From Nocardioides sp. S5 (GTDB lineage: Bacteria; Actinomycetota; Actinomycetes; Propionibacteriales; Nocardioidaceae): 64,000 bases of DNA. This document shows, in pieces, positions 44,506 through 52,728 of the stretch. The notes beneath the pieces were generated by a model. The model saw nothing but the letters and a program-made list of their open reading frames with translations. It was not told the origin of the DNA and made no database searches. The position numbers and the translations under genes were made by a program. The DNA lies in assembly GCF_017310035.1 (NCBI RefSeq), contig NZ_CP022296.1:4340001-4404000 (forward strand), in the 5' to 3' direction. Each line of letters starts with the position of its first letter. The stretch's first letter is position 1.

Positions 44506-45119
44506 TGCCGCAAGGAGTGCCGACCACGATCCCCGACGACGGGCTGACCACGCGCGAGCGCCGCAACCGGCCGCTGATCATGGTCCACACCGGCCCCGGC
44601 AAGGGGAAGTCGACGGCCGCCTTCGGCCTGGCGATGCGCGGGTGGAACCAGGGCTTCAGCATCGGGGTCTTCCAGTTCGTGAAGTCCGCCAAGTGGCGCA
44701 TCGGCGAGCAGACCGTGCTCGAGCGGCTCGGTGAGCTGCACGAGGAGACCGGCGAGGGCGGACCCGTCACCTGGCACAAGATGGGCTCCGGCTGGTCGTG
44801 GTCGCGCAAGGCCGGCACCGAGGAGGACCACGCAGCCGACGCCGCCGAGGGCTGGGCCGAGATCAAGCGCGCGCTCGCCGAGGAGCGCCACGACCTCTAC
44901 GTCCTCGACGAGTTCACCTACCCGATGAAGTGGGGCTGGGTCGACGTCGACGACGTCGTCTCCGCGCTGACGAGCAGGCCCGGGCGGCAGCACGTCGTCA
45001 TCACCGGCCGCCACGCCGACCCGCGCCTGGTCGAAGCCGCCAACCTCGTCACCGAGATGGGCCAGGTCAAGCACCCGATGGAGGTCGGGCAGAAGGGCCA
45101 GCGAGGCATCGAATGGTGA
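44505..45119 (+). CDS. cobO: cob(I)yrinate a,c-diamide adenosyltransferase CobO
   Basis: A 204-residue P-loop enzyme that transfers the adenosyl group of ATP to Co(I) corrinoids. The P-loop is TGPGKGKSTAAFG near residue 30; other conserved parts are KMGSGWSWSRK and VLDEFTYPMKWGWV. ATG at 44505 overlaps the bluB stop by one nucleotide (TGATG). Confidence 0.94.
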   Translation: MPQGVPTTIPDDGLTTRERRNRPLIMVHTGPGKGKSTAAFGLAMRGWNQGFSIGVFQFVKSAKWRIGEQTVLERLGELHEETGEGGPVTWHKMGSGWSWSRKAGTEEDHAADAAEGWAEIKRALAEERHDLYVLDEFTYPMKWGWVDVDDVVSALTSRPGRQHVVITGRHADPRLVEAANLVTEMGQVKHPMEVGQKGQRGIEW

Positions 45120-45126
45120 GGCGAGC

Positions 45127-47631
45127 GTGGTAGCCCTCCCCCGGCTCATCGTCGCCGCACCGGCCTCCGGCCACGGCAAGACCACCGTCGCCACCGGGCT
45201 GATGGCCGCGCTCGCCCGCGCCGGCCACACCGTCAGCGGCCACAAGGTCGGCCCCGACTACATCGACCCCGGCTACCACGCGCTGGCCACCGGCCGCCCC
45301 GGCCGCAACCTCGACCCGCACCTCGTCGGGGAGGACCGCCTCGTGCCGCTGCTGCTGCACGGCGCCGCCGGCGCGGACCTGGCCGTCATCGAGGGCGTGA
45401 TGGGCCTGTACGACGGGCAGATCGGTGGTGACGGGTTCGCCTCGACCGCGCACGTCGCCGCCGTGACGCGTACGCCCGTGGTGCTGGTCGTCGACATCTC
45501 GTCCGCCTCGCGCACCATCGCCGCCACCATCCACGGCCTCCGCACCTGGGCCCAGCCTCCGGTCGACGTGGTCGGGGTGATCCTCAACAAGGCGGGGTCC
45601 GCGCGGCACGCCGACGAGGTCGTCCGGTCGATCGGCGACCAGCTGCCGGTGCTCGGGATCCTCCAGCGCGACGACGGGATCGAGGCTCCGTCGCGGCACC
45701 TCGGGCTGGTGCCGGCGGCCGAGCGGGCAGATGCCTCGGCGGCGCTCGACCGGCTGGCGGCGCAGATCGCGGAGCGGGTGGACCTGGAGGCGGTCGTACG
45801 CCTGGCGCGCGCGGCGCCGGGGTTGGAGGGGGCTCCTTGGGATCCGGCGGAGGCCCTGGGTCTCGTGACAGGACTTCGTCCTTCCTCGACCAGCGGAAGC
45901 CTTCCGCTGGTTGAGGAGGCCGCCCTGGCGCCCGTCACGAAACCAGCGACCAACGGCCGGGCGAGGATCGCGGTCGCGGGCGGGCGGGCCTTCACCTTCC
46001 GCTACGCGGAGACGGTGGAGCTGCTGGAGGCCGCAGGCGCCGAGGTCGTCGAGCTCGACCCCCTCACCGACACCCGGCTGCCCGAGGGCACGACCGGGCT
46101 CTACCTCGGCGGCGGCTTTCCGGAGATGCACGCCGCCGAGCTGGGGGCCAACGAGCGCCTGCGGCGCGAGCTGCGTACGGCGATCGCGCGCGGGCTGCCG
46201 ACGGTGGCGGAGTGCGCCGGGCTGCTCTACCTCTGCGAATCGGTGCGCGGCCCGGACGGGCCGGCGCTCCCGATGGTCGGCGCGATCGACGCGACCGCCG
46301 AGATGGCGCCGCGGCTCACGCTCTCCTACCGCACCGCCACCTCCCCCACCGACAACCTGCTGGGCCGCGCCGGCGAGGTCGTCACCGGGCACGAGTTCCA
46401 CCGCACGCACCTGACGCGGGCGACGACCGGCGACCCAGCCTGGCTGATGCCCGACCCCGCCGGCGTCGCGACCGCCACCCTCCACGCGTCCTACCTCCAC
46501 ACCCACTGGGCCGGCCACCCGCAGCTCGCCGCGCGGTTCGTCGAGGCCGCGCGCGAGCACCGGGGGCCCGACCTGCGCCACCACGGTGACAAGGACACCG
46601 GTCCCGGGCTCGTCGACCTCGCCGTCAACGTCTTCGACGGCCCGCGCCCCACCTGGCTCGACCGCGCGCTCGCCGACAGCCTCGCCGACGCCGACGCCTA
46701 CCCCGACGCGACCGACGCCGAGGCCGCGGTCGCCCGGCGCCACGGGCGCGACGCAGCCGACGTCCTCGCCACCGCCGGCGCCGCCGAGGCCTTCACCCTG
46801 CTCGCGCGCCTGCGGCCGTGGCGGCACCCGGTCGTCGTGCACCCGCAGTTCACCGAGCCCGAGGTCGCCCTGCGCACGGCGGGCCACACCGTCGGCCAGG
46901 TCGTCCTGCGGCACGAGGACGGCTTCCGCCTCGACCCCGACGACGTGCCCGACGACGCCGACCTGGTGGTCATCGGCAACCCGACCAACCCCACCGGCGT
47001 ACGCCACCCCGCGGCCGTCATCCCCGGCCTCGCCGAGCCGGGCCGGTTGGTCGTCGTCGACGAGGCGTTCCTCGACGACGACGTCGAGACGCTGGCCGAC
47101 GAGCGGCACCCCGGGGTCGTGGTCCTCCGCAGCCTCACCAAGATCTGGTCGATCCCCGGCATCCGCGCCGGCTACGTCCTCGCCGAGCCCGACGTCGTAC
47201 GCGCCCTGCGGGACCTCCAGACGCCCTGGTCGGTCTCCGCGCCGGCCATCGCTGCACTCGTCGCGACCAGCAGCGAGCAGGCCCGCGAGGAGGCGAAGGC
47301 GAGAGCGCACGAGCTCGAGCGACGCCGCCGGCACCTCGAGGACGGACTGCGCGAGCTCGGCATCGAGACCGTCCCCAGCACCGCGCCGTACGTCCTCGCC
47401 CGGACCGGCGCCGGGAGCCGGGAAGCCCTACGGGACAGGGGTTTCGCGGTCCGCAGGGCCGACACGTTCCCCGGTCTCGACGACGAATGGGTCCGGATCA
47501 GCGCCCGCCGCGAGGCCGTCACCGACGACCTCCTGGGTGCGCTACGCTCCACGCACCCAGTCCTGAGGAAGCCGGTGGGAATCCGGCGCAGTGGCGCTAC
47601 TGTGACATCGCTCAGCCACACCGAGCGGTGA
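45127..47631 (+). CDS. cobBC: fused cobyrinate a,c-diamide synthase CobB and CobC-like PLP aminotransferase
   Basis: An 834-residue fusion. CobB (about 1-465) has the dethiobiotin-synthetase-like ATPase start ASGHGKTTVATGL, then a GATase domain with Cys in VAECAGLLYLC, amidating acetates a and c. The CobC part (about 480-825) is a class I/II PLP enzyme with GNPTNPTGV and PLP Lys in SLTKIWSIPGIRAGY, related to threonine-phosphate decarboxylase making aminopropanol phosphate. A palindromic repeat is translated in the CobB interdomain linker (about residues 245-273). The C-terminal 25 or so residues are encoded by the next riboswitch. Confidence 0.9.
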   Translation: MVALPRLIVAAPASGHGKTTVATGLMAALARAGHTVSGHKVGPDYIDPGYHALATGRPGRNLDPHLVGEDRLVPLLLHGAAGADLAVIEGVMGLYDGQIGGDGFASTAHVAAVTRTPVVLVVDISSASRTIAATIHGLRTWAQPPVDVVGVILNKAGSARHADEVVRSIGDQLPVLGILQRDDGIEAPSRHLGLVPAAERADASAALDRLAAQIAERVDLEAVVRLARAAPGLEGAPWDPAEALGLVTGLRPSSTSGSLPLVEEAALAPVTKPATNGRARIAVAGGRAFTFRYAETVELLEAAGAEVVELDPLTDTRLPEGTTGLYLGGGFPEMHAAELGANERLRRELRTAIARGLPTVAECAGLLYLCESVRGPDGPALPMVGAIDATAEMAPRLTLSYRTATSPTDNLLGRAGEVVTGHEFHRTHLTRATTGDPAWLMPDPAGVATATLHASYLHTHWAGHPQLAARFVEAAREHRGPDLRHHGDKDTGPGLVDLAVNVFDGPRPTWLDRALADSLADADAYPDATDAEAAVARRHGRDAADVLATAGAAEAFTLLARLRPWRHPVVVHPQFTEPEVALRTAGHTVGQVVLRHEDGFRLDPDDVPDDADLVVIGNPTNPTGVRHPAAVIPGLAEPGRLVVVDEAFLDDDVETLADERHPGVVVLRSLTKIWSIPGIRAGYVLAEPDVVRALRDLQTPWSVSAPAIAALVATSSEQAREEAKARAHELERRRRHLEDGLRELGIETVPSTAPYVLARTGAGSREALRDRGFAVRRADTFPGLDDEWVRISARREAVTDDLLGALRSTHPVLRKPVGIRRSGATVTSLSHTER
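45861..45946. repeat. second-family palindromic repeat in the cobB interdomain linker
   Basis: The centre CCAGCGGAAG-C-CTTCCGCTGG is a perfect dyad, flanked by TCTCGTGACAGGACTTCGTC and CCCGTCACGAAACCA. It is translated in frame (LVTGLRPSSTSGSLPLVEE) between the ATPase and glutaminase domains. Confidence 0.82.
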
Positions 47632-47697
47632 AGTCAGACCCGACGGACTGGAAGTCACTCCCCATCAACCCGGGACGCTTTCATCCCGTAGGAGGAA
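47550..47697 (+). ncRNA. cobalamin riboswitch controlling cbtB-cbtA-cobD
   Basis: GAGGAAGCCGGTGGGAATCC, GGCGCAGTGGCGCTACTGTG and AAGTCAGACCCGACGGACTG are the main conserved pieces, ending before an ATCAACCCGGGACGC segment and the AGGAGG site of cbtB. About 80 nt of the aptamer lie inside the cobBC coding region, whose stop is at 47631. Confidence 0.88.
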
Positions 47698-47699
47698 CC

Positions 47700-47924
47700 A
47701 TGGCGCATGCCATCTCCAGCCCCACCTCGTCCACCGTCACTCCGGCCGACCTCGCCATCCCGCTGCGGGAGCTCGCTCCGTGGCTGGTCCTCGGCACGCT
47801 CTTCGCGATGTCGGTCCTCGTGCTGATCAGCTCGGTCCAGGGCGCGATCACCATCCCCGAGGGCACCGCGATCCACGAGTGGGTCCACGACGGCCGTCAC
47901 CTGCTCGGCTTCCCCTGCCACTGA
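47700..47924 (+). CDS. cbtB: cobalt transporter subunit CbtB
   Basis: A 74-residue protein with one membrane helix (about residues 27-48, WLVLGTLFAMSVLVLI) and the conserved C-terminal HDGRHLLGFPCH metal-binding motif. CbtB pairs with CbtA in B12-regulated cobalt uptake. ATG follows AGGAGG. It is the first gene after the riboswitch. Confidence 0.92.
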   Translation: MAHAISSPTSSTVTPADLAIPLRELAPWLVLGTLFAMSVLVLISSVQGAITIPEGTAIHEWVHDGRHLLGFPCH

Positions 47925-47931
47925 TCCACCG

Positions 47932-48720
47932 ATGACCACCCGCACCTTCCTGGTGCACGGTCTCCTCGCCGGTCTCCTCGCCGGTGTCGCCGCGTTCGTC
48001 GTGGCGTACACCGTCGGGGAGCCGCAAGTCGACCGTGCCATCGCGCTCGAGTCCGCAGGCGCCACTGCGGACCACCACGAGGACGGGGCCACCGCCTCGC
48101 ACTCCCACTCCCACGATCACGGCGACGACGCCGCGGTCTCCCGCACCACCCAGTCGACGCTCGGCCTCGCCACCGGCACCCTCGCCATCGGCGTCGTGCT
48201 CGGCGGCCTGACCGGTCTGCTGTCCGCGGTCGGCCTCGGTCGGCTAGGCGGCCTCCGGCCCGCCGCGAGCACTGCTCTCGTGGCGCTGCTCGGGGCGGTT
48301 TCGTTCAGCGTGGTGCCGTTCCTGAAGTACCCCGCCACGCCACCCGCCGTCGGCTCCGGTGAGACCATCGACAGCCGCACCGCGCTGTGGTTCGGCTTCG
48401 TCGCGGTATCGGTGCTCGGCGTGCTGGCCGCCGTCGCGGTCGCCCGCTGGGCGGCCCGCCGGTGGAGCGGGGTGCCGGGCACGATCGCCGGAGCCACGGC
48501 GTACGTCGTCGTGGTCGCCGTCGCCGCGCTCGCCTTCCCCAAGGTCGACGAGCTCGGAGGCTTCCCGGCGAGCGTCCTGTGGGACTTCCGGATCTCCTCG
48601 CTGCTGACCCTGCTGGCGATGTGGGCGGTGATCGGTGCCGTCCTCACGGCGCTGGTCGACCGCACCTGGCGCCAGCATGAAGCGGTCGCGGCGCAGCGCG
48701 CCTTCGCCGCTGCGCTCTGA
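47932..48720 (+). CDS. cbtA: cobalt transporter CbtA
   Basis: A 262-residue membrane protein with about six hydrophobic segments. After the first helix a loop rich in His and Asp (HHEDGATASHSHSHDHGDD) likely binds cobalt. PFLKYPATPP and LWDFRISSLLTL are typical of CbtA. It starts 7 nt after cbtB and ends 1 nt before cobD. Predicted to import Co2+ for the chelatase. Confidence 0.9.
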   Translation: MTTRTFLVHGLLAGLLAGVAAFVVAYTVGEPQVDRAIALESAGATADHHEDGATASHSHSHDHGDDAAVSRTTQSTLGLATGTLAIGVVLGGLTGLLSAVGLGRLGGLRPAASTALVALLGAVSFSVVPFLKYPATPPAVGSGETIDSRTALWFGFVAVSVLGVLAAVAVARWAARRWSGVPGTIAGATAYVVVVAVAALAFPKVDELGGFPASVLWDFRISSLLTLLAMWAVIGAVLTALVDRTWRQHEAVAAQRAFAAAL

Positions 48721-48721
48721 C

Positions 48722-49666
48722 ATGTCGGTCGGGGTGAGCCGAGCACTCGGTCTCGTGGTCGGCCACCTCGCCGACAGGCGTTTCGGTGACCCGCGCCGCG
48801 GGCACCCCGTGGCGATCTTCGGCGGCGTCGCTGCCGCCCTCGAGAGGCGCACGTACGCCGACTCGCGGGCGCGCGGCCTGCTCCACCTGGCCCTCCTGGC
48901 CGGGACCGCCGCGGGGGGCGGTCTCGGCCCGGAGCTACGGACGAGGAACCACCCCGTCACCCACACGCTCGTCACCGCGGCTACGACGTGGACGGTGCTC
49001 GGCGGCACCTCGCTCGCCCGCGAGGCACGCGCCGTCCACGACCTCCTCGCCGCCGACGACCTGCCCGGCGCGCGACAGCGGCTCACCCACCTCGTCGGTC
49101 GCGACACCTCGACCCTCGACGAGGCGGAGGTCAGCCGCGCCGTCGTCGAGTCCGTCGCGGAGAACACCTCCGATGCCGTGGTCGCACCGCTCGTGTGGGG
49201 CGCGCTCCTCGGCGTCCCGGGCCTGCTGGGCTACCGCGCGACCAACACCCTCGACGCGATGGTCGGCCACCGGGGCGAGCGCTACGGCCGGTTCGGCTGG
49301 GCGTCCGCCCGCCTCGACGACCTGCTCAACCTGCCCGGCGCCCGGCTCAGCGGCCTGCTCGCCGCGGCCCTGGCTCCCACGGTCGGCGGCCGTCCGTCAG
49401 CCGCACTGCAGGCTTGGCGTCGCGATGCCCGTCGCCACCCCAGCCCCAACGCGGGCGTCGTCGAGGCCGCCTTCGCCGGCGCGCTCGGCGTACGCCTGGG
49501 AGGTCGCAACCACTACGCCCACGGCACGGAGGACCGGGTGGTCCTGGGCGACGGCCCGCCGCCGGACCGCGCCGACATCGAGAGAGCCGTACGCCTCGCC
49601 GACGCGGTCGGCACCGGCGCCGTCGTCGTGGCCGCGCTCGTCGCGTGGCGGTCGGCCCGCTCGTAG
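48722..49666 (+). CDS. cobD: adenosylcobinamide-phosphate synthase CobD/CbiB
   Basis: A 314-residue membrane enzyme that attaches aminopropanol (phosphate) to the f-carboxylate of adenosylcobyric acid. CbiB-family marks are DRRFGDPRRGHPVAIFG, VESVAENTSDAVVAPLVWGALLG, YRATNTLDAMVGHRGERYGRFGWASARLDD and HPSPNAGVVEAAFAGALGV. ATG is at 48722. Followed by a long inverted repeat. Confidence 0.92.
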   Translation: MSVGVSRALGLVVGHLADRRFGDPRRGHPVAIFGGVAAALERRTYADSRARGLLHLALLAGTAAGGGLGPELRTRNHPVTHTLVTAATTWTVLGGTSLAREARAVHDLLAADDLPGARQRLTHLVGRDTSTLDEAEVSRAVVESVAENTSDAVVAPLVWGALLGVPGLLGYRATNTLDAMVGHRGERYGRFGWASARLDDLLNLPGARLSGLLAAALAPTVGGRPSAALQAWRRDARRHPSPNAGVVEAAFAGALGVRLGGRNHYAHGTEDRVVLGDGPPPDRADIERAVRLADAVGTGAVVVAALVAWRSARS

Positions 49667-49669
49667 ACG

Positions 49670-49740
49670 CGCAGACATTGGTGCGGGGACGACGGCACCG
49701 GCACGCTCAGCCGGCCACGAGGCAACGACCAATGTCTGCG
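49670..49740. terminator. inverted repeat between convergent cobD and stress-protein genes
   Basis: CGCAGACATTGGT (49670-49682) and ACCAATGTCTGCG (49728-49740) are perfect 13-nt complements, with weaker pairing inside. It lies between two convergent stops and probably terminates both transcripts. No T tract. Confidence 0.65.
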
Positions 49741-49765
49741 TGTCTGCGTCCCGACAGACGGCGGC

Positions 49766-50266
49766 TCAGGCGAACGGGTCGGGCAGCGCCCCCGGCAGCC
49801 CGGCCAGCAGCTCGCGCGCCCGGGCGGCTTCCTTGTGCTCCACGAGCACCTCGTACTTCGTCGCCACGACCTGGGTGATGGAGGAGAAGTCCCGCTGCCC
49901 GCGGGTGAAGGCGTAGCCGATGAGCGCCCAGACGAGGCCGAAGGTCGCCCCGATGAAGGCGGTGCTGAGCAGCACCTGCCAGAGGTTCTCCTCGGTGAAG
50001 AGCGCGAAGACCAGCCCGATGAAGATGCCGAACCACAGGCCGGACAGGATGCCGCCGGCCGCGATCTTCGACCAGGTCAGTCGCCCGGTGACGCGCTCGA
50101 TGCGCTTGAGGTCGGTGCCCACGATCATCAGCTGGCTGACGGGGAAGTCAGCATCGGCGAGGAAGTCCACGCTCTTCTGCGCCTTGGCGTAGTCGTCGTA
50201 GACCGCGAGCGACTGCGGGAACTTCAGCTTGAGCGGCGAGGTGGGGGTCAGGCCCGGGGTCGACAT
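49766..50266 (-). CDS. general stress protein-like membrane protein
   Basis: A 166-residue protein. The N-terminal half resembles the general-stress-protein 17M/YflT domain (AVYDDYAKAQKSVDFLADADFPVSQLMIVG). Two hydrophobic segments follow at about residues 68-88 and 97-118. The C-terminus has a DFSSITQVVATKYEVLVE strand. Function is unproven; relatives are often annotated as stress proteins. It is not a B12 gene. Confidence 0.75.
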   Translation of the reverse strand: MSTPGLTPTSPLKLKFPQSLAVYDDYAKAQKSVDFLADADFPVSQLMIVGTDLKRIERVTGRLTWSKIAAGGILSGLWFGIFIGLVFALFTEENLWQVLLSTAFIGATFGLVWALIGYAFTRGQRDFSSITQVVATKYEVLVEHKEAARARELLAGLPGALPDPFA

Positions 50267-50270
50267 GCCC

Positions 50271-51020
50271 TCACGATACGGCCGAGGACGACACGACCCA
50301 CGCCAGCGCCGCCGCCGCGTCCGGGACGGTCTCCACCCCGTCCACCTCCGCACGCCGGCGCACGACGACGACCGGCACGCCGAGCTGGTCGGCGGCCGCC
50401 ATCTTCGGCCAGGTGTAGGAGCCGCCGGAGTCCTTGGTGACGAGCACGTCGGTCGCGTGCTCGGCGAGGAGCTCGAGCTCGCCGGCGAGGTCGTAGGGCC
50501 CCCGGTCCAGCATCACCAGCCACGGCGCGGGCACCTCGATCTCGGGCGGGTCGACCACGCGCACCACGGCCCGGTGGCCGGCCAGGGGGCCGACGAAGTG
50601 GCCGAGCGGCTGGCGTCCGACCGTCAGCAGGGGGCGCCGCCCCAGCGACGCGGCCAGCGCGGCGGCGGCGGCGTGGTCGTCGACCCAGTGCCACCCGTCC
50701 GCACCCGGAGCGTCGCCCCAGCCCGGCCGGGCCAGCCGGAGCAGCGGCACGCCCGACGCGGTGCAGGCGGCGACGGCGTTGGCCGACATCCCCTCCGCGA
50801 AGGGGTGCGTCGCATCGACGACCGCGGTCGCGCCGTGCTCGGCGAGCCACACGCGCAGCCCCTCGACACCACCGAAGCCGCCCATCCGCACCTCGCCGAC
50901 CGGCAGGCGCGGTCGCTCGACCCGACCGGCCAGCGACGACACGAAGTCCACCCCGGCCTCGTCGAGCAGCACCGCCAGCTCGCGCGCCTCGCCCGTCCCG
51001 CCCAGCAGGAGCACCGTCAT
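50271..51020 (-). CDS. cobK: precorrin-6A reductase CobK
   Basis: A 249-residue NADPH-dependent reductase converting precorrin-6A to precorrin-6B. It begins with VLLLGGTGEARELAVLL and has VVDATHPFAEGMSANAVAAC, the WVDDHAAAAAL region and VTKDSGGSYTWPKMAAADQLGVPVVVVRR. ATG at 51020 overlaps the cobQ stop by 4 nt, so it is coupled to cobQ. Confidence 0.93.
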   Translation of the reverse strand: MTVLLLGGTGEARELAVLLDEAGVDFVSSLAGRVERPRLPVGEVRMGGFGGVEGLRVWLAEHGATAVVDATHPFAEGMSANAVAACTASGVPLLRLARPGWGDAPGADGWHWVDDHAAAAALAASLGRRPLLTVGRQPLGHFVGPLAGHRAVVRVVDPPEIEVPAPWLVMLDRGPYDLAGELELLAEHATDVLVTKDSGGSYTWPKMAAADQLGVPVVVVRRRAEVDGVETVPDAAAALAWVVSSSAVS

Positions 51021-52513
51021 CGCGAGGCCCCCGGCTCCAGCGTCGGCATGTCGGCGGGCGCACCGTCACGCGCCAGCGACAGCAGCGCGTCCAGGTCGAG
51101 GTGCTCCTCGGCGAGGTCGCCGAGCAGGTCCAGCCGTCGCTCGCGCTGCTCGGCGAAGCTCACGTCGGAGGGTTCGTAGGCCACGCCGGCCGCTGCGGCG
51201 ACCTCGGCGAGCAGCGCGCGGCGCAGGGCGTCGCCCTCCAGGCTGCCGTGCCACATCGTGCCGAGGACGGCACCCGCGCGCGCACCGCCGAGGAACTCCT
51301 CGCCGCCGTGCCGGGTGGTCCGGCCGTGGTGGATCTCGTAGCCATGGGCATCGGCTCCCAGCGCCGACCCGACCGGGAGCCGCAGCACCTTGTCTGCCCG
51401 GAAGGACGTCGTCACGTCGAGCAGCCCGAGCCCAGCCACGTCGGCACCGGCCACCCCCTCGACGCCGGCCGGGTCGAGGATCCTCCGGCCCAGCATCTGG
51501 AAGCCGCCGCAGATCCCGAGCACCGGCTTCCCGGCCGCTGCGTGGTCGAGCACGGCCCGGTCGAGCCCGCGCGAGCGCAGCCAGGCCAGGTCCGCCAGGG
51601 TCGCGCGGGTGCCGGGCAGCACGACGAGGTCCGCACCGGCGAGCGCCCGGGGGTCCGAGGCGAAGACCACGTCGACGCCCGGCTCGATGCCCAGCGCGTC
51701 GACGTCGGTGAAGTTCGAGATCCGCGGGAACCGTACGACGGCCACCCGCAGCCGCGTCTCCTCCTCGCTCGCCCGCCGACCGCTCAGGTCGAGCGCGTCC
51801 TCGGAGTCGAGCCAGAGGTCCGGGTGCCACGGCAGCACGCCGTACACCTCCCGGCCGGTCAGCTCCCGGAGCTCGGTCAGTCCCGGTCGCAGCAGGTCGA
51901 CGTCGCCGCGGAACTTGTTGACCACGAAGCCCGCCACGAGCGCCTGGTCCGCGGCGTCCAGCAGCGCCAGCGTGCCGAACATCGCCGCGAAGACCCCGCC
52001 GCGGTCGATGTCGCCGACCACCACCGTCGCGATCGCGCCGTGCTGAGCCAGCCCCATGTTGACGTAGTCGCCCGCCCGCAGGTTGATCTCCGCCGGGCTC
52101 CCCGCACCCTCCGCCACGACCAGGTCGTGGCGGGACGAGAGGTCGTCGAAGGCGGCGTACGCCGCGTCGCGCAGGTGGGTGCGGCCGCCCACGAAGTCCT
52201 TCGAGTCGATCGAGCCGCCGGGTTGCCCCATCACGACGACGTGGCTGCGCCGGTCGCCGCCGGGCTTGAGGAGCACCGGGTTCATCGCCGCCTCGGGCTC
52301 GACGCTCGCTGCGACCGCCTGGATCCACTGCGCCCGGCCGATCTCGACGCCGCGGCCGTCCGGGGTGGCGCAGACCATCGAGTTGTTGGACATGTTCTGC
52401 GCCTTGAAGGGAGCGACCTTCACACCCCGACGCGCGTACGCCCGGCACAGGGCGGTCGTCACGATCGTCTTGCCGGCGTCCGACGTCGTCCCAGCCACCA
52501 GCAGCGCGCTCAC
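51017..52513 (-). CDS. cobQ: cobyric acid synthase CobQ
   Basis: A 498-residue amidase that uses glutamine and ATP to amidate the b, d, e and g side chains of adenosylcobyrinate a,c-diamide. The ATPase part has GTTSDAGKTIVTTALCRAY and FKAQNMSNNS; the GATase part has Cys in ILGICGGFQMLG and a late His in GYEIHHG. GTG is at 52513. First gene of a cobQ-cobK operon without a recognised riboswitch. Confidence 0.94.
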   Translation of the reverse strand: MSALLVAGTTSDAGKTIVTTALCRAYARRGVKVAPFKAQNMSNNSMVCATPDGRGVEIGRAQWIQAVAASVEPEAAMNPVLLKPGGDRRSHVVVMGQPGGSIDSKDFVGGRTHLRDAAYAAFDDLSSRHDLVVAEGAGSPAEINLRAGDYVNMGLAQHGAIATVVVGDIDRGGVFAAMFGTLALLDAADQALVAGFVVNKFRGDVDLLRPGLTELRELTGREVYGVLPWHPDLWLDSEDALDLSGRRASEEETRLRVAVVRFPRISNFTDVDALGIEPGVDVVFASDPRALAGADLVVLPGTRATLADLAWLRSRGLDRAVLDHAAAGKPVLGICGGFQMLGRRILDPAGVEGVAGADVAGLGLLDVTTSFRADKVLRLPVGSALGADAHGYEIHHGRTTRHGGEEFLGGARAGAVLGTMWHGSLEGDALRRALLAEVAAAAGVAYEPSDVSFAEQRERRLDLLGDLAEEHLDLDALLSLARDGAPADMPTLEPGASR

Positions 52514-52590
52514 GCGGTCAGCCTAGGGGTCGAGCAATCTTTTACCTTCCGGCTGTTTGATTCCGCGAGCAAGCGGGCATGCTGGATGTT

Positions 52591-52692
52591 ATGAGCAAGC
52601 TGATCTTCGACAACCGGTTCATCGCGGTCCTGTTCGTCGCGCTGCTCTTCGTCAACGCCTTCGCGATCCAACGCGGCTGGTACGGAGCCTGA
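52591..52692 (+). CDS. 33-residue single-helix membrane protein
   Basis: MSKLIFDNRFIAVLFVALL then FVNAFAIQRGWYGA is a basic N-terminus, a hydrophobic helix (about residues 10-26) and a short charged end. The ATG is preceded by GGATGTT, a modest ribosome binding site. It lies in the 215-nt gap between cobQ and the next gene. I do not recognise it; the composition fits a real small membrane protein better than chance. Confidence 0.45.
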   Translation: MSKLIFDNRFIAVLFVALLFVNAFAIQRGWYGA

Positions 52693-52728
52693 CGCAGGGC
52701 CTCACCACCTGCGTGACACGATCCCCGG

